A DNA stretch of 64,000 bases from Kryptolebias marmoratus (taxonomy: Eukaryota > Chordata > Actinopteri > Cyprinodontiformes > Rivulidae), in the NCBI RefSeq assembly GCF_001649575.2, contig NC_051444.1, positions 18,037,199 through 18,101,198 of the forward strand, written 5' to 3'. The position numbers and the translations under genes were made by a program. Of the stretch, positions 13,591 to 26,442 are shown one piece after another. How positions within the stretch are numbered: position 1 is the first letter of the stretch; each line of letters begins with the position of its first letter. Below the pieces are notes generated by a model. It made no database searches, was not told where the DNA came from, and saw only the letters and a list, made by a program, of their open reading frames with translations.

Positions 13591-14629
13591 CGACATTTGA
13601 ACTGACATGAAATGCACACATAAATATTAATATTTAATTCGACCTGGATACTGATACTGATGTTATCTGCTTTGTAAAATCATAATTGCTTGCCTGGTGC
13701 ATGAGCAAAAAAAACAAACAAACAAACAAAAAAACAGATAAATAAATAAAATCCACCCACAGTTTGTGGCCCACACACATTGGTGCTTTTTGTTCCTTAC
13801 CTCTACCTGACTCCGTGTTGTAGTTGTTGTTGAGCTGGCTGAAAAAATAATCCTGACTGCCTGAGATACAATGAGGCAGAGTTTAGTGGAAAAGCTTGTT
13901 TGGCCTTCAAAGTATACCATTATGAAATGTGGTTATGATGAAATTAAAACTAAAACTACTGTGAAATCAGGACTGGTAAATGATAAATTCCACTTGAAGG
14001 TGTTTACCTTCACCTATTGTTGTATAATAAAATGCATTTATCTAATAATAAACACTGAGCAGCTCCATGCAACAACATTTATAGAATTTGCGGATCAAAC
14101 TGATTGATGTCTTTTGACGACGGCTTCCCCCTTAAGCAGAACCCCAGTGTTATGGCTGGATTAAAGTTTAAGCTTTAAGTACATTTAAGCACTAAGTACT
14201 TTACACTTGCTGCTCGGGGGAGTTTCTTTAAAAGTCTTCACTAGCTATATTTGACATCTTAGAGAAGATGAGGCATGCTATCCTCCCCTAAGCTGTTATT
14301 CCCTGTAGAGGCAGGACAAATTGTGTTTCTATAAAACCAGAAAAGCCCTTTATGTAAGTTTTATTGGCTAAAATGTTGATGATTTAGGTTTGTTTTATAC
14401 TACAGCTGAAACACTAAGCTCAGTCCTCAGAGAAGGGAATCAAATAATCATCATGGCCTCGTCCTGACACACTCATGGGAAGTGTTGCTGCTGTCAAAAA
14501 AACTGTACTTTATATGTCAGAAGTATGTTTAGTTTTATGGTCTTGACCAAATCAGAACAGTTGTACGATCTCAACTTATTTAAAAAGTAATTTCATGCAA
14601 AAAGTGGGCAAAAATGTTTTTGCCTGTGT

Positions 14630-15430
14630 CTGTTTGTGCGTATGCCTGTCTGTCAGCAAAATATGTCATGCACGACTGAACAAATTTTACTGAAACTCTC
14701 AGACTGTAATCACTGCATGTACTTCTACAACTGATTTGCTTTTGGAGGTGACCCCATTCAAGATGGCTGCCACAGCTAACTGACCTCAGCTAACACAGAA
14801 ATGGCTATAGCTCCGTCAATTTGACAGCTATTAAGCTAAAATCTGGCATGGTTGTAGCTGAGAGTCTTCCCCAATACATACTCAGAGTACTAAAAAAATC
14901 ATATTGGGGTATTTGTTCAAAAGTTTGGTGTTAACTTTTATAGTCAAGACTATGTGGCTATTAGTAAAGAATGTTATGAACCACTGGATGGATTGAAAGA
15001 AAGTTTCATGAAAAATTTTAACTGATTCAATTTTGAAGTCAGCTTTTTTCAATATTGCCGCTAACTGACTTTAGAAAACAATAACATAAATACATCTAAG
15101 TTTGACAGGTATTGAGCTAAAGATTGGTGTGATAGTAGCTAAGAGTCATCCCCAACACGTACTCTGACTGGTCCACATTGCCAAAGATCTTTCCTTCAAA
15201 CTCGGGCACTAAGTCTTGGACTCAACACTGTTTGCAGGAACCCCTCAAACTAGTTTTAATGAAACCTTCAGTATATAAAACACTGGATCTACATCTACAA
15301 ATCATTTATTCGTAGAGTCACACTAATACAATATGGCCGCTACAGCTAATAACTTAACATAGCAAATATTGAGCTAAAATTGAGGCAGTAGCTTGGAGTC
15401 TTTATTTCTCAATATAAAATTATCTTTGTT
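14630..15430 (+). repeat. tandem run of a ~300-bp interspersed repeat
   Basis: Three diverged units lie head to tail. The first (about 14630-14945) contains gtctgtcagcaaaatatg, caagatggctgccacagcta, atggctatagctccg, gctaaaatctggcatgg and gagtcttccccaat. The second (about 14955-15185) repeats atgaaccactggatggatt, ctaactgactttag, attgagctaaagattgg and gagtcatccccaac. The third (about 15225-15425) repeats atggccgctacagctaat, attgagctaaaatt and gcttggagtc. A further copy is at about 29240-29530. I see no coding potential or terminal repeats. The family is common in fish genomes, but I cannot name it. Confidence 0.7.
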
Positions 15431-18400
15431 TAAAACTCTGGCGTGAAAGGTGGCAGAGTGATCTGCATTCATTTAAGGAATGTTAGGCCATTGATTACAA
15501 TAAGAAGGTTACACTTTGTGTTTTTCTGAGCTAAGCTTTGAGGAACAATTGGACTTTTTAAGTAACAAACTAAAGTAGGTTGTTTGAATTCAGTTAGCTT
15601 GCCTGCAGGGCAGTTTCTTCTTAATCACACTATAATTTATGGAATCATAGCCTCTGAACATGAGACTGCCATTCAATCAATCTGCTCTCCATTCATGTTC
15701 ATCTACTCACCTTTTAAGGGGCCATATTAGTCACTCTTTGTCTCTACTGGAAACATTTTAATTTTCAAAAACACCACCTTGAGCATAATTCTGTCTCTGT
15801 TACACCAAAAGCTGAGTGGACAGAGAAGAGAGGTTTGTCCAAGCCATGCCCAGGAGTGATGTCCCTAATAACGTGGACATAATGAAAGGCTATACGCTAT
15901 CCTCAAACATCAAAAGCTATTGTCTAATTTTGGCCAGCAGGATGTGACAAATCCGTAATTAAAATAGCTTGCTGGGTGATAAAACAAAAGCACTTGCTGG
16001 GAGACAGAGGATCTGACTAGATATGGATCTGTCATTAGGCTAAAGAATTGTCCTTTGCCTTCTCTGCTTTTATCTCCCTAATGCGGCAACTTTTCTTCAG
16101 GATTGGCCTTTTTTTCAGCTTTCTTAGAGAAAAACAAAAGGCCAATCTCGACAAACGTTCTCATCGGTCACAGCTCGCCTGTTTACTGCAGCAAAAGTCA
16201 AGGCCAGTGGTTCAGTTCGGAGAGCAACCGATGGCGTGAAGGCACTTTGTGCTTTTAAATTGGCATTGGAATAACAGCGGCGCTAATGCTGACGATGGCC
16301 TCTAAACTGTGTGTGCAGAGGTGACGGTTCAATAAGGGGGCAAACTATAATCATTTTTATATTAGTTCTTCAATTACTGTTTTCAGGCCTTGGTCTATAA
16401 CAGCCACAATAGTGTGTTCTCTGTTTAATGTGTTCATTATAAGCAGCTGTTTAAACAGGAACACAGCAGTATCTATAAACTGGGTTGCGTCTTTGTTGTT
16501 ACAGCAGGACTTACATTTAAAATGCACAACAAAATGACCAAAAGGTGTGATCGTTGAGGCAAACTAGGACTGACCATCACATTTGTGAATTCCTGAGAAA
16601 CACAGGTAAGTAGTGTGTGTAAGTGAGAGCTTGTGTCACCTCTGTGAGTCCAGTTCCTGCATGTGTTCCCAGCCTCCCGTTCCTTCGGATAAGAAGCTTT
16701 CAAGTAAATGAATGTATACATTATGGATTCATGGTTGAGATCGGTATAGCTACATTGCACTGCATCTGAGTGGGTGCTGCAGAACAATCACGCTGAGCAA
16801 GGCCAGCAGGACACTGAGAACCCAAGGGGCACCCGAGAGACTCCTGACACATCAAATCATAGAGGAGGCGGAGGGGATGTAAGGTGACATAACGGCAAAA
16901 TCTTCATCCCTACAAGCTGCACCAACAGCACGCCCACATTCACGTACGTGCGCAGATTCATTTTCAGTGGCGTACACCCACACACATGCTGCAGATTTAC
17001 ACACGGATACACAGAGAAATTTCCTTTCCCTGTGTGCGTGTCCTGAGGGTAAAGAAGGCATTTATATTCAGCGAATGATCGGCAGAGGCAGGAGCCGTTC
17101 AGATCTATTTTGTTTTCCTAGCCAATGGCAGAAAGCGGTGGCCATTATGACCTTGTGATGAATTCAGGGTTCGTTTCCCATGGTTTCCTTTTTTAAATGC
17201 ATCCACGTAGAATCAAATCTGGAGAAATAAAAGGTGTACTGCATACTGAGAGAGGAAGAACATTTAGTAAGGCCTATGTTGAAGCTGCAACAGTGCACGT
17301 GCATGGTCTGACTTCCATTTCCAGGTGCAAAGTAATACGAATAAAGTTTAATTTGTGCCTACTGTCATTTATTCATTAGCTTGCAATCAGATCTCCTGTC
17401 CGAGGCGTGAGATGTTATAAATCAGTACACTACTAGACATGAAAAATTCATGCTATTCATAATACATAAGCCCTGTCATTTATTTATCACTTCTAAATGG
17501 GATTTCCTCTCTCCTCATTGGCTCCAACTCAGGAGTCAACTTCTGTTAGCCTGACCAGCAACCATTTTGAGACTCAGCCAGATCTGAGCTAGACAGAAGT
17601 GTATAGTAAAGCTGCCTCTGGCATTCGGACAGAAGGAGGGAGCTTTTTTCTGCAACTCTAGGCTTTTTGACTGGCATCATCTGGAGTGGAAGCAGCAGGC
17701 AGCAGGGCTGCCTGTAGCTGCTGGAACAGTTGTTTTCTGCTGTTTCTCCTGAGCAGTCGATGTAATTGTGAGTAATTAGGCCTTAAAGTGGTCTTGTCTT
17801 TTCCCAACTTGGAACATGAGTCTCAAGGGAGTGTGAGTGGATTTTGGGGAGGGGTGGGGGGTGAGTTTCTAAACACCAGCAGCCGAATACAAAACGCTGC
17901 TTTTGCCTTAACGGATTGTTTGTGTAGCGTCTGGCAGCGTTCTACCAGATGCTAACACCATACAATAACACAGAGTCTGCAGCTGATATTAAATTATACT
18001 TTTTTTCAGCTTGAGGGCCAAAACACTTTGCACAGATTTGCACAGCTCATTACAATCAATATGCAGCAGTCAAAATGAGGCTCATGAAGATGTGGTGTTT
18101 CAAATGTTTGGCCTTTACTGCATTACCATGTCAGGTATACTGTGTGCTCCCACATAAGAAACCAGATTTTAAAACAACACTGAGTATACCTTTCTATGTA
18201 AAATGCATGTTATAATACTGGTATATAATATAACAAAGGGTGATGCAAAAACAAGTGTCTTCTTTCAAATGTCTGCTGTTCAGTAAACACTTGGTGTTCC
18301 AGTGTTAGGAAGTCAGACATTTAAATTCAGAAAGCCAAAACAGTCCCAATAAGTGCCACAGTGCACATGAAGCTATTTGTATCTAAAGCAGAATTTATGA

Positions 18401-18580
18401 CCTGTCCAAACTGCATACAGCATGGTCAGCAAATCCAAGCTTCTAAACCTCTGACCTTTACACTCTGACTTCCTCTGAGACCATACACTGTTGAAGGACA
18501 GTTAACATGCTTTTAGTGTAACTACCCTTGCTATCTTGTTTTCTTTCCGAGCTCGTTTCACATCAGCTGGGAGGACTTAC

Positions 18581-18769
18581 GGGTGGTCGGCTTGTTGCAG
18601 TTGTGTCCATGTCTAAAGTATTGAGGATTCTCCACCACAGGTATACGAGTCATCCCGATCACAACAGCATCAGGACCCGCATCCAGAGTACACGGGGTAA
18701 TAATCCCATGGTTTACATGATGAAGAGGGCTGGCAGAGTCTTCCTCACCACTGATCACAGCTACTGGAC
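18581..18769 (-). CDS. ntrk3: ntrk3 (TrkC) intracellular juxtamembrane exon
   Basis: This exon encodes the cytoplasmic segment between the membrane helix and the kinase domain of TrkC. The translation starts [20 protein letters not shown], continues through [20 protein letters not shown] and ends [14 protein letters not shown] is the phosphotyrosine motif that docks Shc and FRS2 in Trk receptors. The sequence closely follows mammalian TrkC as I recall it, with substitutions such as HVNHGII and [10 protein letters not shown]. On the minus strand the acceptor is gatctgacag and the donor gtaagt is a perfect consensus. The exon is 189 bp, the same length I count from the mammalian protein. It is phase 1 on both sides, so skipping it would keep the frame. 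It splices across about 15 kb to the kinase exon at 3409-3539. If the donor is not used, reading continues as RKSSQLM and stops. Confidence 0.96.
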
Positions 18770-21700
18770 CTGTCAGATCAAAAATAAATTCTGATTTACT
18801 TCACAAGTTAAATGCTTTGTTGCAATTGTTTCCTGTCTGTGTTAGTGGAGACTGTATGCAAGGTCTGCTACTAAAACTTTAAATAGATTTAATGGGATAA
18901 AGCATTTAAGGAAATTCTGATTAGATTCATGTTCAATTTTTTTCAGGAATTCTATGCAAAATAAAAACAGTATAATTCAATACAAGCATGGTAATTGTTT
19001 AATTATAACATTCAAATAACTAACTCTTGTTGAGTAGAAAGAAATATAATATTTATACATGACATAATTGGTAAATTGAAAAAGTCTAACACAGAAACGT
19101 AGTTAGGGCTTTATTTAATCAGGTGCTGTGTGCTACATAATTTTATATGAACAAAGACTTTAGCTGAAGTGGCAAACACGATTAACGTATTAAGTTCCAC
19201 ATTGTTTTTCTTTTTTCTAGTAAGAAAACGACAGTACGTGTTTTCATTTATCACAAATAACTCAATTGAAAAAATATTGTGAGACAAGAATATGTTTTAT
19301 TGGCCGAATTTTAATCTACCAACATTTCGGATTCACCGTATGTCAAGGTGTTGGTTCAACCTTTGAATACCACCCATCTGAAAATGGATATGTTACAAAC
19401 ACAATGCAAACAGTTCACTTCTTTATGAGATCTGTTAATGTCACAATGTACTGGCAGACAAAATGCTTCTTACTCAACTCAGAACCAAGTTGTGTAGCAG
19501 AACAATGGCTACATGGGTGCACAGCTAACACTCCCAAGACTGGGGCTGATAGCCAAACATACTGTGGGCAGTCTGGTGCTGATTAACTGAAACTTTACAA
19601 GCTAAATGTCTCAAAATGTGGAACATATAAAATTGTAAATGAAGTTGTAGCATAAGTTTATAGAAAAATATTGTACAGTGACTTCAACTAACAACTTAAA
19701 GAACACAAAAGGAATTTCTTTGCGTGGTAAACTCTAAATGAAGGAGTATGAATTATGCTTGCAAAAAACATATTTTCTCTGTTAAAAAAACTTGTTCTCA
19801 TGGCAGTTAGTATAATGTCTAGTTTAATGTCTTTCAGTGATTTACGTTTTGTATTATTATGTATTTGTATTATTACTAGATTTCCATCATACATAGGCAC
19901 ATCAACCATCAACATTGGTCTGTTTAGGTAAAAAAATAAATAAAAAAATCACCAATAACCGATTACGTATCAGCTTCTTGAAGAGTTGTCTCATTTCACA
20001 GTGAAATATTTTAACCACTACCTTTTATTACTTCAAATAAAGGGCTAAGGGATAGGAGTAAGTGTCGGATTAACAGTAGGACATGGGATTTTCTGAAGTC
20101 CTGTGATTTTTTTTTGTTTGTTTATTTGTTTTTTAATGCCAGAGGCGACAAGCAAAGAATAGATCCGACTTGGAACCAAAGAAAACGATCCCCACCCACT
20201 CATCTGTAAATCAATCCCTCAAGACCCCTTGACTATGCTCTATTGTGAGCTTTAGCAGTAAGAAAAACAGAACACTTTTAAATGAAAGTGAAAAGAATGT
20301 ACAATGGATATTAATATCAATTATTTTTTTAAAGAAACTGGAAACATTCATAGTTATACATTTCTATGTGGACAAATATTAATGGTCTATGAGGACGGGC
20401 ACTTTTGCAGCCAGACGTAAAGCCATTTAAGAATCTGCAGTTTTTGGGACATCAAATAGCCCTAATTTTTCCAGTTTGCTGCTTCTTACTTACATTAATT
20501 ACATGAAATAAATATTCTAGTCAAACATTCTCATAAAGCTTTAGCTTAACAGTGCAGTTAATAAAAGTCTTGAGAACGAGAAAGGGAAGTCCTGTTGATT
20601 TCAATAAATGTAAAATAACAGAATTGATGAGTGCTGCAGTCATCAGAAAGATAAATATGGTAACACTGCTGTCACTAAACAAAATTAAATTAAATTGGTC
20701 TGAGGAAATATTTGCAACTTTTCATTAAATACAATTCCTCATCTGTCTGACAGCAGTTATCTTTCTTTTGGTGTACATTACCACTGTTGATGTTGAAATT
20801 ACGTTACATGGAGGGGAAAAAAAAATCGATGAAAAAACACCAAACATTGTCAAACAAGTGAAAAGTGATCCCCACTTTAGTGCACTGTTGCTGTTGTTTG
20901 AGAAATGAGCTAAACATTCAGGAGGGACGCGTAAAGACTGGTGAGGAAATAAAAACAGGAGAAAAGAGAGAAAATCATTATCAGTATAGATGGTTGTCAG
21001 TGAAGCAAGGCTGGTTGAATTTATGGCATTGTGCTACATATTCCTGCCAATACAAAGACTGATTTCCTTTCTTTATTTCTTTAATCAAAATTCAAAGAAA
21101 GGCCCTGAAAGGCGGAGGTTCACTTTCAGCCAGTGCAATCCAGTTTGCCGTTTTATCACGACTCCGTCAAAAGCGACTCACAGCTCTGACAACTGCAGTC
21201 TTCAGAGGCGGGGGAGGAGACCGGGAGGGAGGGGATGGGAAAAGTGGATTTGAAGTCAACAGCGGCTGATTCGGCGAAGCAGTGACAGTGAATCTGTTTA
21301 CCCACCAGTCGTCAGCTCACCTTGACAACACTGTAAATACTAATCAAGAGCCAGTCATATCAAATCATAGACCCTCAGTCGCTAGGGGGGAATGTGTGGT
21401 GGTGGGGGTTGATTAAGTGACACATGTGAGCAACGATTTATTCACAACATTTACAGCCACTGGAGGCTTTTCATGCCCGAGCGCCCTCTTTATTAGAGAG
21501 ACGTGCATGGCAGAGCACAGGTCTTTCACCGGGTGACTACCAACCCAACCACCTGGGAGAAGTGGCACACTACAGCTCTAAATGTCAGCCTCAGACACCT
21601 CCACCCCTCCCTTCCTCTGCACAGCACAGACACAAACATTACTCCATCAGAAATGAAAGCATTACCGAGGAAAAAGAGAAGGATAAACTTTCAGACAAAT

Positions 21701-21831
21701 AAAAGGATTCTATGATGCCACATGCCCTGCTTGTTAATATTATATACGGTGTAATAAAAACCCATATGATCAGACCAAGTACCAGATCGATAAAGCCTTG
21801 GGGAATGCCTGACCTCGCTCCAAACCTGGCT

Positions 21832-21854
21832 ACACACACACACACACACACACA
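21832..21854. repeat. (AC)n microsatellite
   Basis: Twenty-three bases of uninterrupted AC, followed by an A-rich stretch. The minus-strand ORFs around it (21639-21968 and 21691-21954) read this as CVCVCV and are chance products. Confidence 0.95.
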
Positions 21855-24800
21855 AAAACAACAAAAAAAAAATCCCACCCAATTCATTGTAAGATGAAGG
21901 TTTTCTAAAAAAAAAAAAGTGAAAGGGAAATTGGACTTTTTGACTTGAGAACATCTTAAAAATTGCATTTATGTTACCTTAGTGATGAAAAAGCCCAGCG
22001 GCATGGCAGAGGAGTTTTATCATCTAAGATTCTGTCTGTGCACAGAATGGATTTCAGCTCTGGACGTTTCCCCCTGAAATGTCTATCTGAGAGCAAAGTT
22101 TCTCTCTATTACACTAACTTTTATTAATTCAGTAGAACTAGAAAATCCAATGAGCCAGCATTCAACAGTTTCCCATTCTTCTATTGGCTCATCTTCAATG
22201 AAACTTCATCTAGCTGACAGATTCAGCTATGTAAGGTCATAAAAACAGTGGCTGGGGGTTCCAATATTGAGAACACTGCTATCACTTTTTGTATTTACTG
22301 TATCTATTTCAATGGTTCCACTGTGTAAAACAAGGAATCTGCTCAGATTTTTGCCTATATATGTAGGGAAAACAAATCACTGAGGTATTATACGTTGTGG
22401 TATTTTTCCTGGTTTTAGGTTTTGTCTTGGAGGTCATGTCCCCCTTTTCTGATCCCACAACAACTAAACTTCTACAGTTTGACTGAGAGAAAGGAGCTTC
22501 CTTGTTAGCTAATCACATCATAGCTAATCCACAATGCATACTCTTAACATCTCAGTTTTGTTTTGTCTTTTGAACAAATTTATGTGTAGCTAGGTTTTAT
22601 TGCTTTTTTTTATTTCGGAACAGTGGAAAGTGAGAGGTGGATTTGCTTTTTCTTCTTTTTTGTATGGGCTTTGCAAATGAATTGATGGATGGACTTCTTT
22701 TCAAACAATGTTTCTATTAAACAAATTTTCCTTTCAGCTTTAGAGGTTATGAACTTTTTGTTTGACACACAGCCTCTAGACACTAGTCTGAATGAATCAG
22801 ACAGTACAATAAGACTTTTTTTTTATATAGTGAAGTTACAGGTTTACAAATCCTACTTTGCTGTACTTGACCTGCTCTCTTAGAGGCTCCCCACTAGAAA
22901 GGATGTTTTGTCTTTTGGTCTGCTTCAGGGATGTCTTTGTAAAAAATGTGGAAAGAAAACTAGCATTTGGCATTTGCTTCTTTTTCCTATTCTACAAAAC
23001 CTGCATGAAACCATGACCCCCATTTTATTTTATACAGCTCACAGCTGTAAAGTAAATACTGTAAGTGAATAAGTGATACCTGGAACTATGGAGGTGTATA
23101 AGACACCAGCTGACATGCAGAGCTAGCTAAACATAAAGTGAGGATGCTTTAAAAGTAATGGGCTGGTTCTCTTTTTTTGCAGACTTATTCAAAAGTTTTT
23201 TTGTGGTAAGTGGCAGGTGGCAGCTTTAAAGCCTGTTAGAAAAGTTGTCACATTTCTTTGGGCTGTCTCAGTCGTCTCTGTCTCTTTATGTAACCCCAGA
23301 ATGACTGCAAGATGATGAGTTCAGTGTTCTTTGGGGATGATACCATCTGTTGCGGGACATCTCGCTGTTCTTGTTGCTCAAGTACGATCTAAAACGCCAG
23401 CAAAGCCACTACATAGCTGTTTGACACACCGAGTGGCAAGAATGTTTAATGGTTATTGAAAGACACTATACTGCTGGAGAAAATCTGTTTATTTTACACA
23501 TTCAGAGAGAAATACACCAGTTTGTCCAACAACAAGGTTTTAGGTCACTGTGTGAGTTCCAAATCAATTCATTCTCAATGCTCAAATCATTCCAACTCTT
23601 GCCAAACATTATGTGTATCTTCAGCCAAAATTCATCCACTTTTTCTTAAATGTGTCACTGCTAAAAGTTTATCCATATTTCTCCAGAAAACATTTCACCT
23701 CTCATTGCTGGTCGGTATGGCCCTAATGTAAAGTACCTAATTCCTGTAGTTACACCAGTGAAGTCAATGTTCGACGATCATGAAAAAAAACAAAAACATT
23801 TCAAGGATACATTAGCTAATTTAGTCAAAACAGTTAATCAAAACAGACATTTGCATGATCTGTCTCTCAGAGTTTAGAAGTTAATTTAATTCAGTCTAAC
23901 AGAGACAAAACAACACACCCGTCCCAGGTTTTAAAAAGGACTCATAAATTAGGACACTGTCTAAGTGCTGGGCTCCAGTGATGAATTAAAACAACACTGA
24001 CACTTTTGAACTAAGCACCTTTCTGTACAGTAGCAGAGCCAGGTTATAAACACTTTTTATTTCTGGCTGAGATCGCAATGAGTTGTGCCAGTTTTACAAG
24101 GTCTTCAGCAAACACACATTTCCTGCTCTAAATTACCACCAAATTATGACTTTTGCTTGACAAAGAGAGTAAAAGTTGCCTTATAAATGATCTAAAAACT
24201 TCACATTTGGGGTGCTGTGGGTCTTTTCACCTTTAAGACCTGGGCTCAATCTACCTGACATGAGTTTCAGCATGGACAATAAATCTGACTTTCTTGAGAG
24301 TCACATGTGACAAAATTTCTTATCTAATTTGTTCTTACTTGCTAATTGATTATGTTCAAATACAGATATCTCAACAGAACACGTTTGTTTCTCTCTATTT
24401 TCACCCAAAAGCGAAAAAAATCATTGTGAGTGAAAAAATTAAAACTATTTTCTTTTGTCTGCAACTACTCTAAATCTAATTGTTAAAATTTGATATGTTT
24501 TTCCATTACATCAGTGTCCATAAAACAGACAAAAGCCAATAATTCTTGTTAATCTACTATTATTCTGCTGTTGGCAACACAGACTGTGGCACTGTCTGTG
24601 CAGCTCAAACCTTCTAATATCTCAGAAATGCGTAACTGCCCAAATCTAACAGGTTACACATTTAGGTTTTGTTTGTAACTACTCCTGTCAAAAACCCATA
24701 TAAGACTTCTGTTTCAAAACAAAAGTAAAAAACTCAGAAACCGAGTTTTTGTGTTAGCCTTCCAAGGAAATTAAAACATGAAATATTGCCAGCCTTATTT

Positions 24801-25628
24801 TTCAACCTACAGTATTTTACTGGTTGGGGGGGATACTGTATGTGCAGCCTAAAAAAAGCGCTGCAGGTACGACCATGGTTGTTCATTGGAACTGGATCAA
24901 ACTGACCATGTCTTATAGTTGTTGCTTTCAGTATTTTGTTAATTATGTGTCCTTCTCTTTCTGTGCTGAGGCAGTGCTCAGTTCATTTATTTAAGTCTGA
25001 AATTATTTTTACTCTACAAGTAATTTCTGCAAACATACCAAACTAAAGTGAAAAGCTAGCAGGGGGTATTTGTCTGGAGCCACCTGATTGTTTTATGTTT
25101 CCCCTCAATTGAAAGCGAATGCTGAAGGTGATTCTTAGGACAGGGGGAAAAAAATGGGGGAAGGCAGCGGGTTACTCTGCAGGGTTTTCCCTGCGGTGGG
25201 GGAATAAATTGTGCAGAGTGTGATTGCTTCCGTTCCACCTCCTTGTGGTAATTATCGCACAGATTCCTTTCAAAGGTAGTTAATTAGGACTGGAATTAAC
25301 TGGAGGACATGTAAAATGAACAAGAGAACACAGGAAGGATAACTTACTGAGGCAAGGCCCCACTTTTAGTTAATGATGGATTTGAAACAAATTAAACCCA
25401 TTCAAGGGTTGAAAATGGTCACATCAAGGCTATATCGACATGATTGGGATGAAGAAAAGAGAACTGGTCTCCAAGACATGGTATAAAGTATATTACCAGT
25501 CGTATCACTCAAAGCTTTTTTTATTAATATATTTGCAAAGTTATTTGCAATTCAGTACCATGAATATGCATTACAATATGTTTTAATTTACGGATTTGTT
25601 ACAGTTAGGGTAAGAAGCATATGTTTTA

Positions 25629-26442
25629 GGCTATGTTCACACTGCAGGCAAAAGTGGTCCAAATCCATTTTTTCAGAATGTTTTTTTTTCTTAAATGAGA
25701 TCCAGGTCACTTTCATATATGGTACTAAAACAGACACATGTCCAATGTTTTTCAAAAGAACCTCAGTCTGAATGGTCTTGTTCTATTTCATCTGTCTTTT
25801 ATGTCATTGAAGTAGGGGTATACAAAATGATCCAAATACCGATATTATCAATATCAGCAAAAGACAGTTTAAAGCTTGGAACTCTCCAGTTTCTAATTGA
25901 TAAACCTTCCCGGATGGGAAGCAAAACATTCTACAGAATAGATTTCCAGTTGGGTCTTTCTTTTTTGTTTGTTTGTTTTAATTTTTACTTTTTGTATTTA
26001 CCATGGCCAGGATGACCAAGAATCTACACCAACATATGATATCAACATTGATGTTGAATCATATCATTAGTGGAGTGATGGGATTAATAATTCGTCGCTC
26101 CCATCGCAGAAAGACAGTTCTGCGCCGGAGTAGACAAGAAGCAGCAAGATCGAATGTAAGCACTGAACAAAACAAGCATAGCAGATGAAAAATTTAGTTG
26201 GCTCTGATTGCACAACTTCAGAATTGATACACACATGCTGACATGTGAAAACCCCATATTTACTTCCCTAAACACAATGTGATTTGAGTGACATCACTTT
26301 TTTTCTGGACTTCAGGACTGTAGACTGTTCACACTGGAGTCTGATGAAGGTCACATTGACAATATAATGTGAACCATGCCAAGAAAAAAAAGGTTTCAGC
26401 AAAAAATCAGATCTGAACATTATGACCTGCAGTGTAAATAAT
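25629..26442. mobile_element. MITE-like non-autonomous DNA transposon
   Basis: The left end reads gttcacactgcaggcaaaag followed by tggtccaaatcc. The right end, reverse-complemented, reads atttacactgcaggtcataa with cagatctgatttttt further in. The shared cactgcagg core in inverted orientation, together with the internal gatctgatttttt style, matches a class of small non-autonomous DNA transposons widespread in fishes. The roughly 800-bp interior has no transposase. The short ORF at 26003-26188 (IIRRSHRRKTVLRRSRQE) resembles no protein I know. The exact termini and target duplication are uncertain. Confidence 0.55.

Larger units (their letters stand above)
3540..18580 (-). other. ntrk3 intron between juxtamembrane and kinase exons
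   Basis: This 15.0-kb interval is bounded by the gtaagt donor of the juxtamembrane exon and the ttttag acceptor of the kinase exon. It contains the SINE cluster at 5.5-6.0 kb, the LINE tail at 12.9-13.6 kb and the roughly 300-bp repeat run at 14.6-15.4 kb. Between these (3540-5529, 5977-12856, 13600-14629, 15431-18580) I see only unique AT-rich sequence, short TG tracts near 11081-11125 and 11235-11257, and chance ORFs. In mammals the exons for the kinase-lacking TrkC isoform lie in this intron. I looked for their encoded sequence and did not recognise it. Confidence 0.85.
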
